64,000 nt of DNA from Malachius bipustulatus (GCA_910589415.1 OU342633.1:16220858-16284857), one strand, 5' to 3'; positions 13,201 through 28,200 are shown, counted from the first letter of the stretch. Numbers and translations: made by a program. The notes: a model not told the origin generated them from the sequence alone.

Positions 13201-16200
13201 TAGATTAAAGTGACGTTTACAATACTCTTGGTTTAAAATAAATTTAATTAAAAAGCGTTTACAATCTGGGTGTACAGTGCATTTCTTTTAAGTATAGGGA
13301 GTTGCATATTAAAACTTACACCCAATGTTAACTTATGTTGTGTGACAGCCTAGAAGTCGTTTTTAATTTTCAAAAATAGTACCTACATGGTATCTACTTC
13401 ACAATACAACGTGTCAGTAACCGGCCATTGCTTAGGCAGGTTATAATTCGTTAAAAAATTCAGGAAACCACTAATCTTTTTCATTTGCATGGAAAATAAT
13501 TTGCATGGCCTATTTGGAGTCGCCGGATTACCATTTTGTTCCTTCTTGACATTGTTGATATGAGTTCAAATCTCTTAAGAGAAGGTTGGATCTCGTGCAG
13601 TCTTGAGGTGCCTCTGTCCCACAGTGGTTTTGCCAGGCGGTTCTGGTGGCCTTTTTGCTGTATGCTTTCAAGTCTGTGTGAATTTGGACTTATGCATACT
13701 GCAGAGATTGTGGATGAAGACGAGGCTTCTTTGGCTACATTGTCGGCCTTTTCATTTCCTGGTATACCTACATGTGATGGAACCCATAGCAGTATCAGCT
13801 TTATTCCCCGGGAGGTTAGTATTTCATGTGAGGCATGTATTTCTTGAATTAGTGGATGCTGGGTGTATAGATGGTTGACGGATTTGATGGAGGAGAGTGA
13901 ATCTGTACAAATGGCTACGTGCTTACGTTCGGTGTTTATGGATTTAATGTCTTGGAGGATTCCATAGAGTTTGCCTGTACACACACTTGCAAAGCATGGT
14001 AAGGTTTTGGTGGAGAGTGTACTGTTGAGGGGTACCGCTGAACATCCTATGCCATTTTCACTTTTTGACGCATCAGTGTAGATGATTTCATCGAAGTTTG
14101 AAGTTTGGATAATTTCTTGGAATGCTTTTCTATGGGAAGTTCCTTTGGAGTGTCGTGTTTGGGATAGTTACAGAGGGATGTGTTGAAATTCGGAAAATGT
14201 TTTTTCCAGGGAGGAAATAAGGGTGTCACGATGGGCCTTGTGAATAGGAGGTCAGTAAGGAGTGGTTGAAGAATTTATGTTATTGATAGGACTCTTGGGG
14301 GTGGGTTGGGTGGTGGTAGCATTGCTGTCAAAAGTAAGTATACTGGGTTTTAGGGGTTGATGGCTGACATCCTGGAGAAGTAGCTCAAAAGAAGGTGTTG
14401 GTGCCTCAGCCGAAGGGGAGGTTCATTGGCTTCAAAATAAATGCTTTCATTAGGACTTGATCTGGAAGCTCCAAGGCAAATTCTGAGTGCAGTGTTGTGT
14501 ATTGAGTTCAGGCTTTTTAGGGTTCTGGATTAGGTATACTGGACCGAATAAGTGCACGATACACCCTCAGCAGGATATTTTGATCGGCTCCCCATTGGTT
14601 GTGGGCTAAGATCTTCAGTAATATGCTGAGTTTTTTCAGGCAGTTGGTTTTGACGTCAGCACAATGTGCTGCTTCCAATTCAGTCTTTTGTCGAAGGTTA
14701 GTCCAAGGTTGTTCTGATATACCAAGGAGAGGGTTTTCCCGTTAAGGGTCACTCTAGGAGTTGATAATATTATAGGATTATTTGCTAAACTTTAAGATCT
14801 TGGATTTTGTTGTGGAGAAATGGAGGCCAGTTTTTGATGACCAGAGGCTAAGTTGATTTGTGGCTGCTTGAATTAGGTTGGTTGTGGCGGATGTGGTTTT
14901 GACATGACAGTAAATAATGAGGTCGTCGGAGTTTGAGTGAATTTTGAGGAATTTTTGTCGTTGGCTCTCACTCTATAAGATCTGTTACTTAAGAAGTTTT
15001 CAATTAAGGAAAGAATGTTGTCGGACAACTTGAGTTCCGTTAGTTTCACGATGGTGGATGGGGGTAGAGAATCAAAGACAGCCTCGATGTCGAGGATAGC
15101 CGCTATAACATCTTGGTTCCTTGAAAAAGCATTAGCTATGTCCATTTGCAGAACAGCGAGGTTGTCAATCGTTCTGCGTTGCGGTCGAAAACCGAATTGA
15201 GTTTCAGCGAAAATTCCATTCTTCTCGGAGTACCACAGTAGTCTTTTATTGACCATCTTATCTAATAGCTTGCATAGTGTACATGTAAGCGATATTGGCC
15301 GGTATGAGTTAAGGTCATTTGGTGGTTGATATGGTTTTTTGACAGGGAACATCAGTGATTCTTGCCAATTTTTTGTAATATAACCAAGCCAGTGTCTTTT
15401 ACTCTTTCCAATATCTCTATTATAATATAATGAGCATAGAAATAGTCAAGATCCTGTATAATTACTTTGAACAATGTTTTTCTGACAGCTTGTATTGAGA
15501 AGTAGACGACATGTACTATTATTGAAAATTAAGAACGACTTATTCTAAGTTGCAAGACAACAAAAGTTGTCAAAAGTGTAAATTTTAACATGTAATTCCC
15601 TGTGAAAACACTTTTAAAAGATGTAAAAAATGTAAAAAGATGTAGTATACCTATCTTTTCTTTCTAGAGATCCGGCCTCTTTTCTCTTCCTCGTCTTGCC
15701 CTCTTCACCTCCGAGGACGCACATTACAGCATCGTCAAGATGTGCTCATTCCTCGGCATAGGTTCCGATAACGTTTACTTTATCCGTACCAATCAAATCG
15801 GACGAATGGACATCAATCACCTTCAATCAGAGGTGCATAGAGCAAGGGAAGATGGAGCACAGCCATTCATGGTGGTAGCAACGGCGGGTACGACAGTGTT
15901 AGGGGCTTTCGATCCCTTGGAGGAAATCGCCTTCGTGTGTGAGAGAGAAAGGATGTGGATGCACGTGGACGCTGCATGGGGAGGCGGTGTTTTAGTTGGA
16001 GGGAAACTCAGGAAGTCAGTCAAGGGAATAGAAAGGTAAGGAGTTTTTTGTATAATTCAATTAAAAAGATGTAACAAGAAAGTGGGTTCTCTTTCTATTA
16101 ATCATGAGCGTACAGAGTGTTTAGCTCATCAATACAGAAAACCCGAGTGGAGATTCCTTAATAAATTCATTAAAAATTTCCCTCTCTGTACTTCTCGATA

Positions 16201-19200
16201 TTTAGAATCAGGCGCTGGCGGGTCACCCTCTACCTCCTCCGTGAAAAACATACCTAGTATATCCACTCCTGAAATCAGGCAAAGACCCACTAAACACAGA
16301 CATCTATCGTCCAATAGCCCTGTCTTCCTGCGTAGGGAAAACACTAGAAACCCTAGTTACATTCCGTAAAGTACGTTCTCTAATCACTAATATTGTCTAT
16401 CTGACTAATAGAGTTTTACTAGGTTTTACCCTCGGTAATTGCTGTATTCTTGGATCTCAAAGGTGCTTTCGATAGTGTCAATCTCTATAAATTATACTCG
16501 AGAATATTGTCCATAGGCATTGACTCCAGCCTCGCCAACCGCATTCTTAACCTTTACATAAACAGGGATGTGTACGTGAAGGATAATACCCATTACTTAC
16601 ACGGTCCAGAAAGAGTTTATCGAGGCTTACCTCAAGGTTCGTCCTTAAGTCCAATACTATTTAATTTATATATTACGGACATGCAGGATGTTATCCTCCC
16701 ATATATGGAGCTTATCGACATTCTTTTAACAACCACTGGACACGACATACTGCAACTAATTGACAAAATGAATACCACCTTGACCATCCTGTCACACTGG
16801 TTAGATGATAGAGAATTGACTGTATCTGCCCCCAAATGTTCAGCAATGCTCTTCCGTAAAAGGAAATCCACTCTTTCCCTCTCACCAATTCAATATGAGG
16901 GTGGGCCCATCAAATGGGATTCCACAACCACATATTATCTGGGTGTTTAAATTACAGAAACCTTGTCCATGAAGCCCCACATTGAAAACATCATCAGCAA
17001 ATCCCAAAAAGGCCTAAACGTCTCACGAGCATCTACAGGGGTGCTGACCCAAGAATTCTAAAATTAATCTATAACGGTATCGTTCGCTCTCATCTAGACT
17101 TTGGGTGCCAATTACTTCAACGCTGTCCAAATATCTTTTTCAAAAAATTTGATCAATAAGAGAACAGGTAACAACTTAAGAACAATAACAGGATGTCTCA
17201 AGACCACACCAATTAATGATTTGCAGGCCGAATGTGCAGAACCCAGTTTAGAGACCCGTCGTAAAAAATTAACAATAGTTTCTGGGTAAAACTTTCCCGT
17301 CTACATGAACATCCCCTCATTGAGATCACTCGCACACTTGCGACATACTGTAACCACCCCTCAGACTACTGGCAAAGAAGGCAACCCCCTTACACTGTAC
17401 AGTCATTCACCCACGCTTAAAAATACATAACCAATAATCACGTGACAGTACAACAGTGTCTCCCCTGTTTTCAAACTGAGCTGCAGACACTGTATCACAC
17501 CTTAGACTACACAATAACTGACCATCACAAAGACGAAAATAACAGAATGGCAGCCAGCTACCAACATTTACACTGACGCCACATACAATAGCGACAGGTC
17601 TGGAATAGGAATATACATCTCAGCATTGAACTTAAAGTATGCAGCTCGCCTACCTGATTACGCCACCATCTTCATAGCTGAAATTCTAGCTGTCCATAGG
17701 GCATGTACCATGGCCTTGAAAAACGACTTAACGATTCCCACTGATTCCCAAAGCGCCCTGCAGAGTAATAGCTGAACCTTCATTCTGTGGCGACTCAGTA
17801 TTAGTCAGTTTGAGAACTAAAAAACTTATCTTAGACTTTCTGGACGTGGACAAACAAATCCAATTGATATGGGTCCCTAGTCACACTAATATAAAATACA
17901 ATGATATATGGCTGACAGTTTGGCCAAATTTGGCTCTGCGTTAGGTTCTACCTGATCGGTGTCCATAGATGTCACAAAATGTGCTACCGCCAATTACTGC
18001 TGACATACAACGTGAGTGGACTATAGAGACTGGGGCAATCAAAATCAGAGTGAAGTTACAGGTGGGACTATCAGTCATTAGTAAGAAAATTCCCAGTTGA
18101 TCCTTATTTTGGTGCGATCCCATACATCAACCGTAGGCACATCACAATAATCATTCGTCTACGTGGTACGAGGCACTGCCTCACAGGGAAACGAAAACAC
18201 GAATTAGGACTTCTAGATCACCCCTATTTTGAGTATGGACCAATTGAAGAACTACGACACTTTTTTTTTTCTTGTCCCCTGAACATCAGTAATCTTTGCG
18301 ATATTTCTAGAGATCTCAGCTCTACTATCCCTAGTGGATATTGAAATTTATATTAACACATTGATCCACAATCTAAATAGGGATACAATTCCCATCATTA
18401 TACGATTCCTGTAGATCAATAAAATTATGCTTTAACTTATATCAAACCTAGTTAAATAAATCTATTTACCCGCATCTATACTTAAATGCAACGTGGAAAT
18501 AAAAATTATACTAAACGGGCATGAAAAGTTGTCCTAAGAATAAGTTTTGTATTTTAAAGTCTAAATAATCATGATCGTTTTGCGAGCGATTCAAGCAAGT
18601 CATGAAATTACCTACCTAAAACTTTCCCTATTTGAACTTTCTCGTAGGTATATCTTCTACAACAAGCGAGATTCCAATACAAGCGTAGCACCAAACTGAG
18701 GAAATGAGACGTTTCTTCTATTAAAAAAGTAATTCTGTTTTGCGGTAAAGCAAATATTCTTTCAAGGACTCCAAATAAATTAAACTAAACGAAAAATAAA
18801 AGTATTTCCTTGCCCCATATGGGAACAACATATTTCTTTAAATTAAATAAAATTTGTTTGACACAAAATATCTTTTTGCTCTGTTGTACTGTAAAAATTC
18901 AGTTCGCTTACTTTAAAAATATGCAAATAAAATGGATATAGGAATTTAAAATTAAGGAGTTTTGTTCCTATTCCTACCTAAGCCACACTAATAACAAAAA
19001 TTAATAAAATTAAAATAAAATAAGAAAAATAAAGGCTAACATTTCTGTTACGCTAGTGTAAGGTATGATGATCTTATTTCTTTCATCTTGTAGGTATAGA
19101 TACCTGGCAGATGTTTAAAAAATACAAATTTTTAAGAAAATTTAAATCGAATTAGGTACCTACTTAATTATTTTTAACAATGAATGCTTACGCATATTCG

Positions 19201-22200
19201 GGTACCTTGTAACGAAGGTTGTTGCATTTACTTACCCGGTATTTGCATTCTTTTTCCGTTGATTACCGGCCTATACTGTTTAATTACAGTAATAATTATT
19301 AATGTAAAAATTAGAATCAAGGTTCTGACCATAGTAATTTTATGTTACTTTAAGGAAATGGTAATAATTATTCAGTCAAGTTCTATTAATTCTGTTAATA
19401 ACAAATTTCTTATTCGAATTTATTATAATTTTAAATCTCTTGAAATGGTTAAAATATTATTTAGCGTACGCGAAAAATAAACTGTTAGTTTTCTCTACTA
19501 AATCACAACAACTGGGTTATTCACGTTATAATGCAACGGAAGATTATGACTATGTCCCTTGATTTTAGAGGAATTTTTGTTTTTGGAGTGGATTGGAGAC
19601 CTATTAAAGGGACATTTTAAAAGTTTAGTATTCTTAATTAACAGAGTGTCCCAAATATATGAACCATATCAAAGTTTTTTTTTTAATGACATGATCTTAT
19701 GTTATTGAATTTTTAGATTGTCTGAGAGTGCAACGAAAACGGCTCAAGATGGAGGAAAACGGCATACATTTCTCTATTTTAACTTTTTATGTTCTATTCC
19801 ATGGTACAGAAACATTTGTACTATTTTGTTTTTTTTTATTTCGCGAAGCGCTAAGAAATCTCAGATATCTCAGATTTTTTATCACCCTGTATAGAAATTT
19901 GAACAGTATATTAGTGGGATGCAACATGATTAGTTGTTCAACGAAAAAGCCATCTTCGTTGTACACACTCCAATGAACTTTGAAAATTGCGATTTTCACT
20001 TGTTTTAACACAAAAACTACTCAATTTAAATTCAAACTGTAAAAACAAATCTTATTTTTCTTCTCAGACAATCTAAAAATGCAATATTATTATTACTTCT
20101 AGGGTAGGTTCAAAGCCCTTGTACTGAAGCTTGCGCTTATTGTACCCCTTTGGATAATTATTATCTCATCGGTCCCATCTCCCGAAAGTATTTCAGTATG
20201 AGTCCAATGGGTGCTTGTTCTATTTCTTTTGGTTCTGCCATTTCGGTCCCAAATACTAGAAGTCTAGTTCCCTCTATTGCTGTTCTATTGCTGGGCATTC
20301 ACAGATTAGGTGGTATGGGGTTTACTCCTCCTCCCAGCATCTCCTGCAATCTGGGTTATTTTTCCCTCCTACTATTGAGAGGTGTTTCATTAGCGGGCAG
20401 TGTCCTGTTAGAAGTTCAATAATTGCCCATCTCAGCTGGTGCTTACTCAGCTTTTTCAGTTACATCTTCTCTGCTCCCCCTTCCCTTTACCCACCTAGTC
20501 GCTTGAACAGCACCCCAGTTAGGCTTAGGAAAGGTCTGCATTGAAGCTGGTTTATCCTCTCCCATATGTTTTCTCCCATGAGGAAAATTAAATGTTGGCG
20601 TTTTGTGTCAGGTTTTCTATCCACAAGGATCCACGTTTGATTAGTGGGCAGTGTCCTTTTAGAAGTCCAATTTCCCATCTCAGCTGGTGCTTACTCAGCT
20701 TTTTCAGTTACATCTTCTCTGCTTCCTCTTCCCTTTACCCACCTAGTCGCTTGAACAACACCCCAGTTAGGTTTCGGTAAGGTCTGCATTGAACTTGCTC
20801 TATTTCCTCCCATGAGGAAAGTCAGTTGTTGGCCTTTTGTGTCAGGTTTTCTGTCCACTAGGATCCACGTTTCTGGTTTTTAATCCCTGGTTTTGAGTTC
20901 CCAGTCTTTTTGGATCTTTTTTCTGGTTTCTCTTGGGTCCCTGGTATCCACACTGGTGCTCCTATAGGTTTCTTGAACGTCCTTGGTGTCGAGTTTTGCT
21001 CCTGACCAGGGTTCCATTTCCCTGACCACCCGCACCAGCCTGTGGCCTGGTCAGCGCAGAAAGCTATATGAAAAAGTCCCCTCTAAGCTGAACTCCTGAG
21101 ACCCTTGGTGCAGGTTCTCCTTCTTTTACGTTGTTCCGGTTCCTTGCTGGTCCTGGGTTTTGTTACACTGGGGTTTACCTTCAACCCTAGCTTTCTAGGT
21201 TCTCCAGTTTTCCTCTGGTTTTGCAGTTTCTACTCTTTTCTCAGTTTCCTGCGAGCGGCTCCTGAGAATTTTTTTTTTGGGTGGGTCTTTCTTTTCAGAA
21301 TCCCCATCCCTTTTCGAATTAGGTGTGTCTTGGTCCATATGGCTCACCAGTAATGGCTGGGTTCCCGCCGTAGGATATAGGTTTTTAAAGGTTGGCTCCT
21401 TCCAGGCGGTAAAGCCTAGACCCCCGTATTCCTCTGTTCGCGAGATGTGACCTCGATAGCAGAGTTTTACGGTCTTTCGGAGAGTCCACTTTCGGACGTT
21501 CTCCGGCATCGTTATAACCCCTGTGCAAACCTTTAGTCACGACACTACAACTAGGTTGGGAGGGTGGTCCGCGGCAGGGCTTTTTGAGCTGTTGACTGTA
21601 AGGCCCTATCCGCCAGCTGGGACGCGCCTGATGGGTACCTCAACCACACAGGTAAAAATTCAATATTATAGGCGCATATTCCATTAAAAAAAAACTTTGT
21701 TATGTTTCATATAGTACTCTCACTAATCCGCCACCATAAAATCAGGACCACCGGCGGATTACCGAAAACGGCGGATTATAATGTACGGGAACATCAAATT
21801 GAGAAAAAGAACTAAAACATAGATGTATAGATATTTTGTGTTATTATATATTTATTACATACATATTAAAATTGGAAAATAAAATAACATAACTGATTAG
21901 TCAGGTTTTGAAAAAGACTGCTCTAATTTGGCTTGTTTTTTACCAGAATAGGTAAATCTTCGTAATAACACGATCACGCATTTTTCGTAAATTTTCAACC
22001 ATATCGTATGACATTCCATTTTCTTGAGCCCATTTAAGGCAAATATCAACGCTATCGCTATGATTTGACAGTGCAATCTACATGCAACGATATTATTTCA
22101 TGAGTTATCCGGTTCAAAGGATTCGTTTACAAGATCATCGTCGGTTAAATGTGGCTCGTATATTTCTGGGTTTTCCTCAAACCAATCTTCAACAACTTCA

Positions 22201-25200
22201 CGTGTCAAACCCGTATTTGGAGTTGTAGCTAACTGTATTAATTCCTGTAATTGAGTTAGATCTTCTTCTTCCCAAGTGTCATCATCTTCACTAATGGTAG
22301 GCCATAATTTTTTCCTCGTTCTCCAACTTCCTTCCAGAAACTGCGTAAAAACTGCATCTTTGATATTCAACTGTTTCAGGGTTTCAGAAATGTTTGCCTT
22401 TCGAATTATGGCGTGAAGTAAAACCTTCTTTTTGTAATTGTTTTTCATCAATTGTATCACATTTTGATCCATTTGGAGTAAAGGCGTACAATTAGCAGGA
22501 AGAAACATTGTTTTTCTACAGCCGTCACTAGATGATAATTTGTCATTTGGGCCGTGTCCAGGAGCATATTATCAAGGACAAGAAGAGCTTTTGGTGATAA
22601 ATTTCGGGACTTTAAAAAAGTTTCACGTCAGGCAAGAAAACATTACAAAACCAGTCGTAAAACAAGTCTTTTGTTACCCAGGCTTTATTTTGACTACTAT
22701 AAACAACCAGGAGACTGATGTTCTTGAATGGCTAAGGTTTTTAGATTTTCCGACAACTAAAAGCTTTAACTTATGACTGCCAGTTGCATTGGAATAAGGC
22801 ATAACGGTTATGCGCTGCTTGGATACTTTTCTGCCTGGAGCAGACGTTTCACTTCTGTGAACATACGTTTTATGTGGTAAAAGTCGCCAAAATAAGCCAC
22901 TTTCATCGGCGGATTGTTAACTTGATCTGCCGTCAAAATTAAGTTCTTCATTTTTTTTCAAACTTCAAGAAATGGTGATACAGCAGCGTCATTGCTGGAC
23001 AATTTCTCTCCAGTTATGGTCAGCAATCTGATTCCAAATCTTGCCTTCCAAACTAGCTCCAAAATCATTTTTCTTATAAATTTTCTGATAGAAATCAAGT
23101 GCTTTCTGCCGCAACACTTCAGCAGTTATCGGTGTGTGACGTCGCCGCTCTTGTAAAAACTACGAAAAAAGTGTTTCTTCCAGCTGTGGATATTCACCAG
23201 TTCTCATAATTTGACGTTTTCGTATTCCAGACTCTACTTTAGTGACATAATTTTCCATTTTATTTCTGATCTTCCGAATGTCATAAACTGTTGACCGCCC
23301 AACATGAAACTGATTTGCTGTGTCTGTAAAAGACACACCACTATCCACTTTCTTTAAGATTTCCATCTTTTACATTAAAGTTAAAGTTTCATTCTTTCGT
23401 TTAGTAGGTTGTGATGAAGAGGAAGTCATTTTGAATTTTTTATGAACGACACAACAGAAGCATGTAGAGCGCGAAGCGGGCCACCTTTCACCTGCTTGAT
23501 TGAGTGGCGGACTAAAGGTTGATTGATTGTGACCGGGCGGTAAAGTATAGAACTGCATTCATTATTAGCACAAGACGATGCTTGGCGGCGGATTACCGAA
23601 CCGAACTTGTTCGTTTCATACAGACGGATTACAGAGAGTGCTGTAGATTACATCAACTTGCAAAAAAACGGCGGATTGCAGCAGTAGTCGGATTATCAAG
23701 CGGCGAACTAGCGAGAGAGTACTGTTATTTGGGACACTCTACACATTAAGAATTTTAAAATAGCTCTTTAACGGATCTCTGTCTAGTTCAAAAATTAAAA
23801 TTCTTAAAAATAAAGGGACATAGCTATACTCTTCCGTTGCGTCTTATACCGTGAATAACCCTGTATAGCGAGAGATTCAAATGGGAAAAACCTGAGGTTC
23901 TCTTACTGATTTCCCTATGTTTTAGAGACAAATGTTCAATGCATCATTTGATAACATTGAAAAGCTGTTTGTTAATGTAGTTGCACTAAGTCTGTATAAA
24001 GGCATTTTCGAGAAAATCTGGAAAAAATTTGAATTTGTGACGTCATGTTTTCTCCCTAATTTTTATCTAATTCGGCAAAAAAAAAGCGTTTGATACTCTG
24101 CTGTCTGTACACTTCATCCAAAGGGCCCTTAGTGGGCGCGGGGTGGACAGCAGGGTAGTTGGCTATGTCGTGGCCACATTCACGGACGCGGAGACAGAGA
24201 TTCGTCTAGCGGGGCGGCGTGAAACAGGGAGACCCCCTGTTTCCCTTTCTCTTCAACTGGGTGTTGGATGAGTTGTTAACCGTGCTCAATTCTGGTCGCC
24301 GGTTGACACTGGACGGTGTCACGCATCCCGCCATAGCTTACGCAGATGACTTGCTCTTGTTGGCGGACAATAAACACCAAGCCAGCCGGTTGTTGAAGAC
24401 TGCCATTTCCTTGGGTCCTTGAAGTACTTGGGGAGTCGGTACTCCTGTCTGGGCGTAACGCCATGTGATCTGAGTGAGCTGTCTAGACAGCTAGGTTGTG
24501 TCTGCAAAGCTGCTCTGAAGGCTGACCAAAAACTCAGGATTATTAAGACCTACCTGATCCCTAGATACGCCCATCTGTGCCAGCATGCATATATAACGGC
24601 AAAGAAGCTGAAAGAGGTGGATCGTATGATGCGGGCTGCAGTAAGACGGGTTCTCTCATGGCCTGCCCGTGTTTCGACGCAGCCTACGATGCCCAACTGA
24701 AAGCCGGAGGGATCGGGATCTTCGAGTTTGCTCGTCGTATACCGGTCGTCATGGTCAGTGGGCAAGGGCACGGCTTCAAAGCACCGACCCTAAACTCGAC
24801 AGCGTCTTGGAGCTGTCCGAGGGATGGGTCGCTAGGTTACGCCGCATGATCTCGGCGAATATGGGCAGCGAGGAATTGAACCATCAGCAAACTTCGGAGC
24901 AGTTATCTAACAGCTGGTGGGGGAACGGTGTAAAGCCAGGTGGGCGACTAGCCGGCGTCCTCGAAGTTTATCGAGCGTCGGCCGAGCTCCTGGACAAGTC
25001 GGGACTACGTGTCCGCCGTCCAGTTGAGGCTCAACATGTTGCCTACCCGAACGATACCTACTAACCCACCTACGGAGCGCAGATGTAGGGCCGGCTGCGC
25101 AAAGCAAGAGAGTTTAACTCACGTTTTGCAGCAGTGCTGGGTGACACATGGCCTCCGTATAGAGTTGGTCCACCGGCGGTTGGTCCACCTACGTTGAGCC

Positions 25201-28200
25201 ACAGATCAGGACAGCAGCAGGTCTCCTACGAAAGCCTGATCTTGTTTTTATCAGGGATAGCTCCCTGATAATAACAGATGTCGCCGTTGTGTGGGAAAGT
25301 CCGGGTGCGTTACATCTGCCTGGCTCCACAAGCAGGCGTAGGTGCTACTCCGAACCGGACTTCATCGAAGCCGTCCGCCGCAAGTACGGGGAGCAGATGC
25401 AGATCAGGGTGCTGCCGTTCATGGTCGGCGCCAGAGGTGGATTGGCGAGGGGGAACGGGTCTTCGAACATTCTACTCCCGATTGTTCTCTACCATCTGGA
25501 GCATGTTGTCCACCTCTCTCTTAGAGGAGGCATCATATGTCACAAGCATTTCATGCGAGTGGCATGGCGAGACCGCAGGAACGGCGCCGTGAGGTAGCCC
25601 GTTTGATTTAGAACAGCTGGAAACAGGGTACTACTGCCCAACACCTCAGTAGTAAAAGCCAGTGCTTCGTTTTAAAGTGTTGTGTATGTGGTGTCATTGT
25701 GAGCCAATTAATGGAGGTACTTAGCACTGCCTCTAAGCACAACACGTCTGAATATTCATTGGACCCGTATTCTACGATGTACCCAATACTTCTAGACCAG
25801 AAATTAAATCTTAAATCTCAACTTTCAAAAAGGACACAATAATATATGTACCTATATGTTAAAACTATTAAAATTTATAATGACAGCATTTAGTTTTTAT
25901 TATTTTTATTGAACCTCTGCTTCTTAATTGTTAAATGTTCTTCTTCGTTTTGGGTTTTAGGTTCTGGATAATAAAAGTATTATTTAAAAAAAATAGGTAT
26001 GTTTATAAAAATGAAACGTTTCGGGACCGATTGGGTCTTGTTCACTATTAAGTTCCAGTTTGAACAACGATGCCACATTTACAACATTTTGTATACCGTG
26101 TTCGCCAATTTGGGATTAACCTAATCTGTATACTTATTATTATTTATAATAATATTATTTTATAATATTTTTAATATCTTTATTTTTTTCTCGTCAGAGC
26201 CGATTCTGTCACTTGGAATCCTCACAAGTTGTTGACGGCACCGCAGCAATGCTCGACCCTGCTGCTAAAGCATGAAGGAATTCTTTCTGAAGCTCATTCG
26301 GCCGGTGCTGCATATCTCTTTCAAAAGGATAAGTTCTATGATACACGATATGATACAGGTGAGTTGAATAAAAACGAGGCTTACTATAAAGCCAGAATCT
26401 GTTTCATTCATTTTTTTGCAACATTTTGTACAGTATGTGAGTCCGTATTAGGTGGTATAGGTAAATTCAGTTAATCAAAAATGCTCGGACACTAAATTAG
26501 TATTTTAAGTTGCGGTCTTGGGAAAAAATTATACAGGGCGGCCCAAGTTTTGGGTATGACATGACGCTGGTAATTTTCTGACCAACCAATGTCAGAAAAC
26601 TTAAAGCTGCAGTTCCCCATACTCCCGAAGTTTCCTGTACGACAGGAACAAAAATAAATCTGTTTTCAAGAGTTCGAAATTTGATTCTTTTTCTTTGACT
26701 CTGCAGTATTCGCCGCTTATCCAGGCTTGGAGGAAGTGGAATGCAGGTAAGATGCTGCATAGGTATCTGCGCACGTATAATCCCACATCAATCACCACTC
26801 TCTTTGCCATGGAGTCGATATCATTCCATCAGGTTTCTTTCCGTCATCTCTAAAGCATCCCAGACCATGCAAACCTTTCGAAGATATTTCTTTTCCGAAT
26901 CAATGATGGGGATAACAGAAATCACAGCTTGAGCGAAATGTGATTGAAATTCGAAAGCACTCATCTGAAAGATGAGTTCCAAGTTGAGAATAAGATGGAG
27001 GAGCATTTAACCAATCACAGATAGATGGTTGATAATTGACAAGAAGTCTAACTGGGTCTTGTTGAGAGGTTGTTGCGTGGGTTAAGGAATCTAAACATTG
27101 TTGAAAAGCAGGTGTCTCACATTTAGATTGCGACAACATATTTTCAGGAGTAGATAATTAGACTACGATCATGCCAAATACTCAAAGCTTCCGGGATCAA
27201 TAAATCATCTTGTATCATTCCAAAAGGCAGAAGAGACGTCACCAATGCGAGGCAGTGCTATGGTAGGAAGCGAGAAAACATGGAATCAGTGAGTTCACGG
27301 CATGTCTAATTCCGATACCACCCGATCTTTACGGGAAGGGAAGATTTAATCCAAGCTTCGTGAGAAAGATCACAGTTTAAAATGTTTTCAAGGGTTGTTT
27401 TTAAAATACTATCGTAAGCTTGTAGAGCTTGTATTTTTCGCCACGAAGAAGAACGGCGACGGAAATATACAGGGTGGGCCATCGAAAAGGTAACAAGCCT
27501 AATAGTTTGGAAAGTGAAGATGTATGCGAAAAACGCCGAAACAGGTCGATTTTGTTATCGAAGGGGACATATTTTCTTGACAGATTTAACTACCCAAGTT
27601 CACCCCCTTGGCAGGGGTAGCTACCCCTTTGCTTATCATCATAGGGAACAAATATCGAGAGTGACATCATTTGAAAGCTACTTGAATTCTCTTTGCAACG
27701 ATATTCAACATTTTGGGTTTCTCTTAAATACAGGGTGGCCCAACGAAAACATAACTCGCCTTAATAACTTGGAAACTGAAGATGTACGCGAAAAACGCCG
27801 AAACAGGTCGATTTTGTTATCAAACTAGGCATATTTTCGTGACAAATTTACCTACCCAAGTTCACCCCCTTAGCAGGGGTAGCTACCCCTTTGCTTATCA
27901 TCATAGAGAACAGCTATCGACTGATACATAATTTGAAAGCTACTTGAATTCTCTTTACAACGATATCCAACATTTTGGGTTTCGCTTACATACCGAGTGG
28001 CCCAACGAAAACGTAACTTGCCTTAATCACTTGTATGTAAGCCACCCTGTATGTGAGCGAAACCCAAAATGTTGGATATCCTTGTAAAGATAATTCAAGT
28101 ATGTTTCAAATGATGTATCACTTTCGCTTACATAAAAGGTGGCCCAACGAAAACGTAACAAGTAGCTTTAAAATGATGTATCACTCGATAGCTGTTCCCT

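Larger units (their letters stand above)
21712..23725 (-). mobile_element. Tigger/pogo element (degenerate) in decarboxylase intron 2
   Basis: About 2.0 kb. The ends share GTACTCTC (left TAGTACTCTCAC at 21712; right inverse at 23712-23725), with repeated CGGCGGATTA words inside both ends (21740-21780; 23580-23700). Minus-strand relics, in order, are an N-terminus at 23558-23370 and the psq/CENP-B helix-turn-helix at 23366-23160 ([20 protein letters not shown]). A LVLDN catalytic-Asp region follows near 22590-22560, then a C-terminus at 22508-22098 ([17 protein letters not shown]). Several frameshifts. Confidence 0.83.
19515..23867. repeat. Fold-back arms separated by nested LINE and Tigger insertions
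   Basis: Left arm 19515-19660 (GGGTTATTCACG, CAACGGAAGA, CTATGTCCCTT ... GAGTGTCCCAAATA) is the inverse of right arm 23723-23867 (TATTTGGGACACTC ... AAAGGGACATAGCTATACTC, TTCCGTTGCG, CGTGAATAACCC). About 4.1 kb lies between, holding a LINE relic and a Tigger element. A second inner pair (TTTTTAGATTGTCTGAGA at 19709, inverse near 20064-20081) suggests two nested palindromes. Confidence 0.8.
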
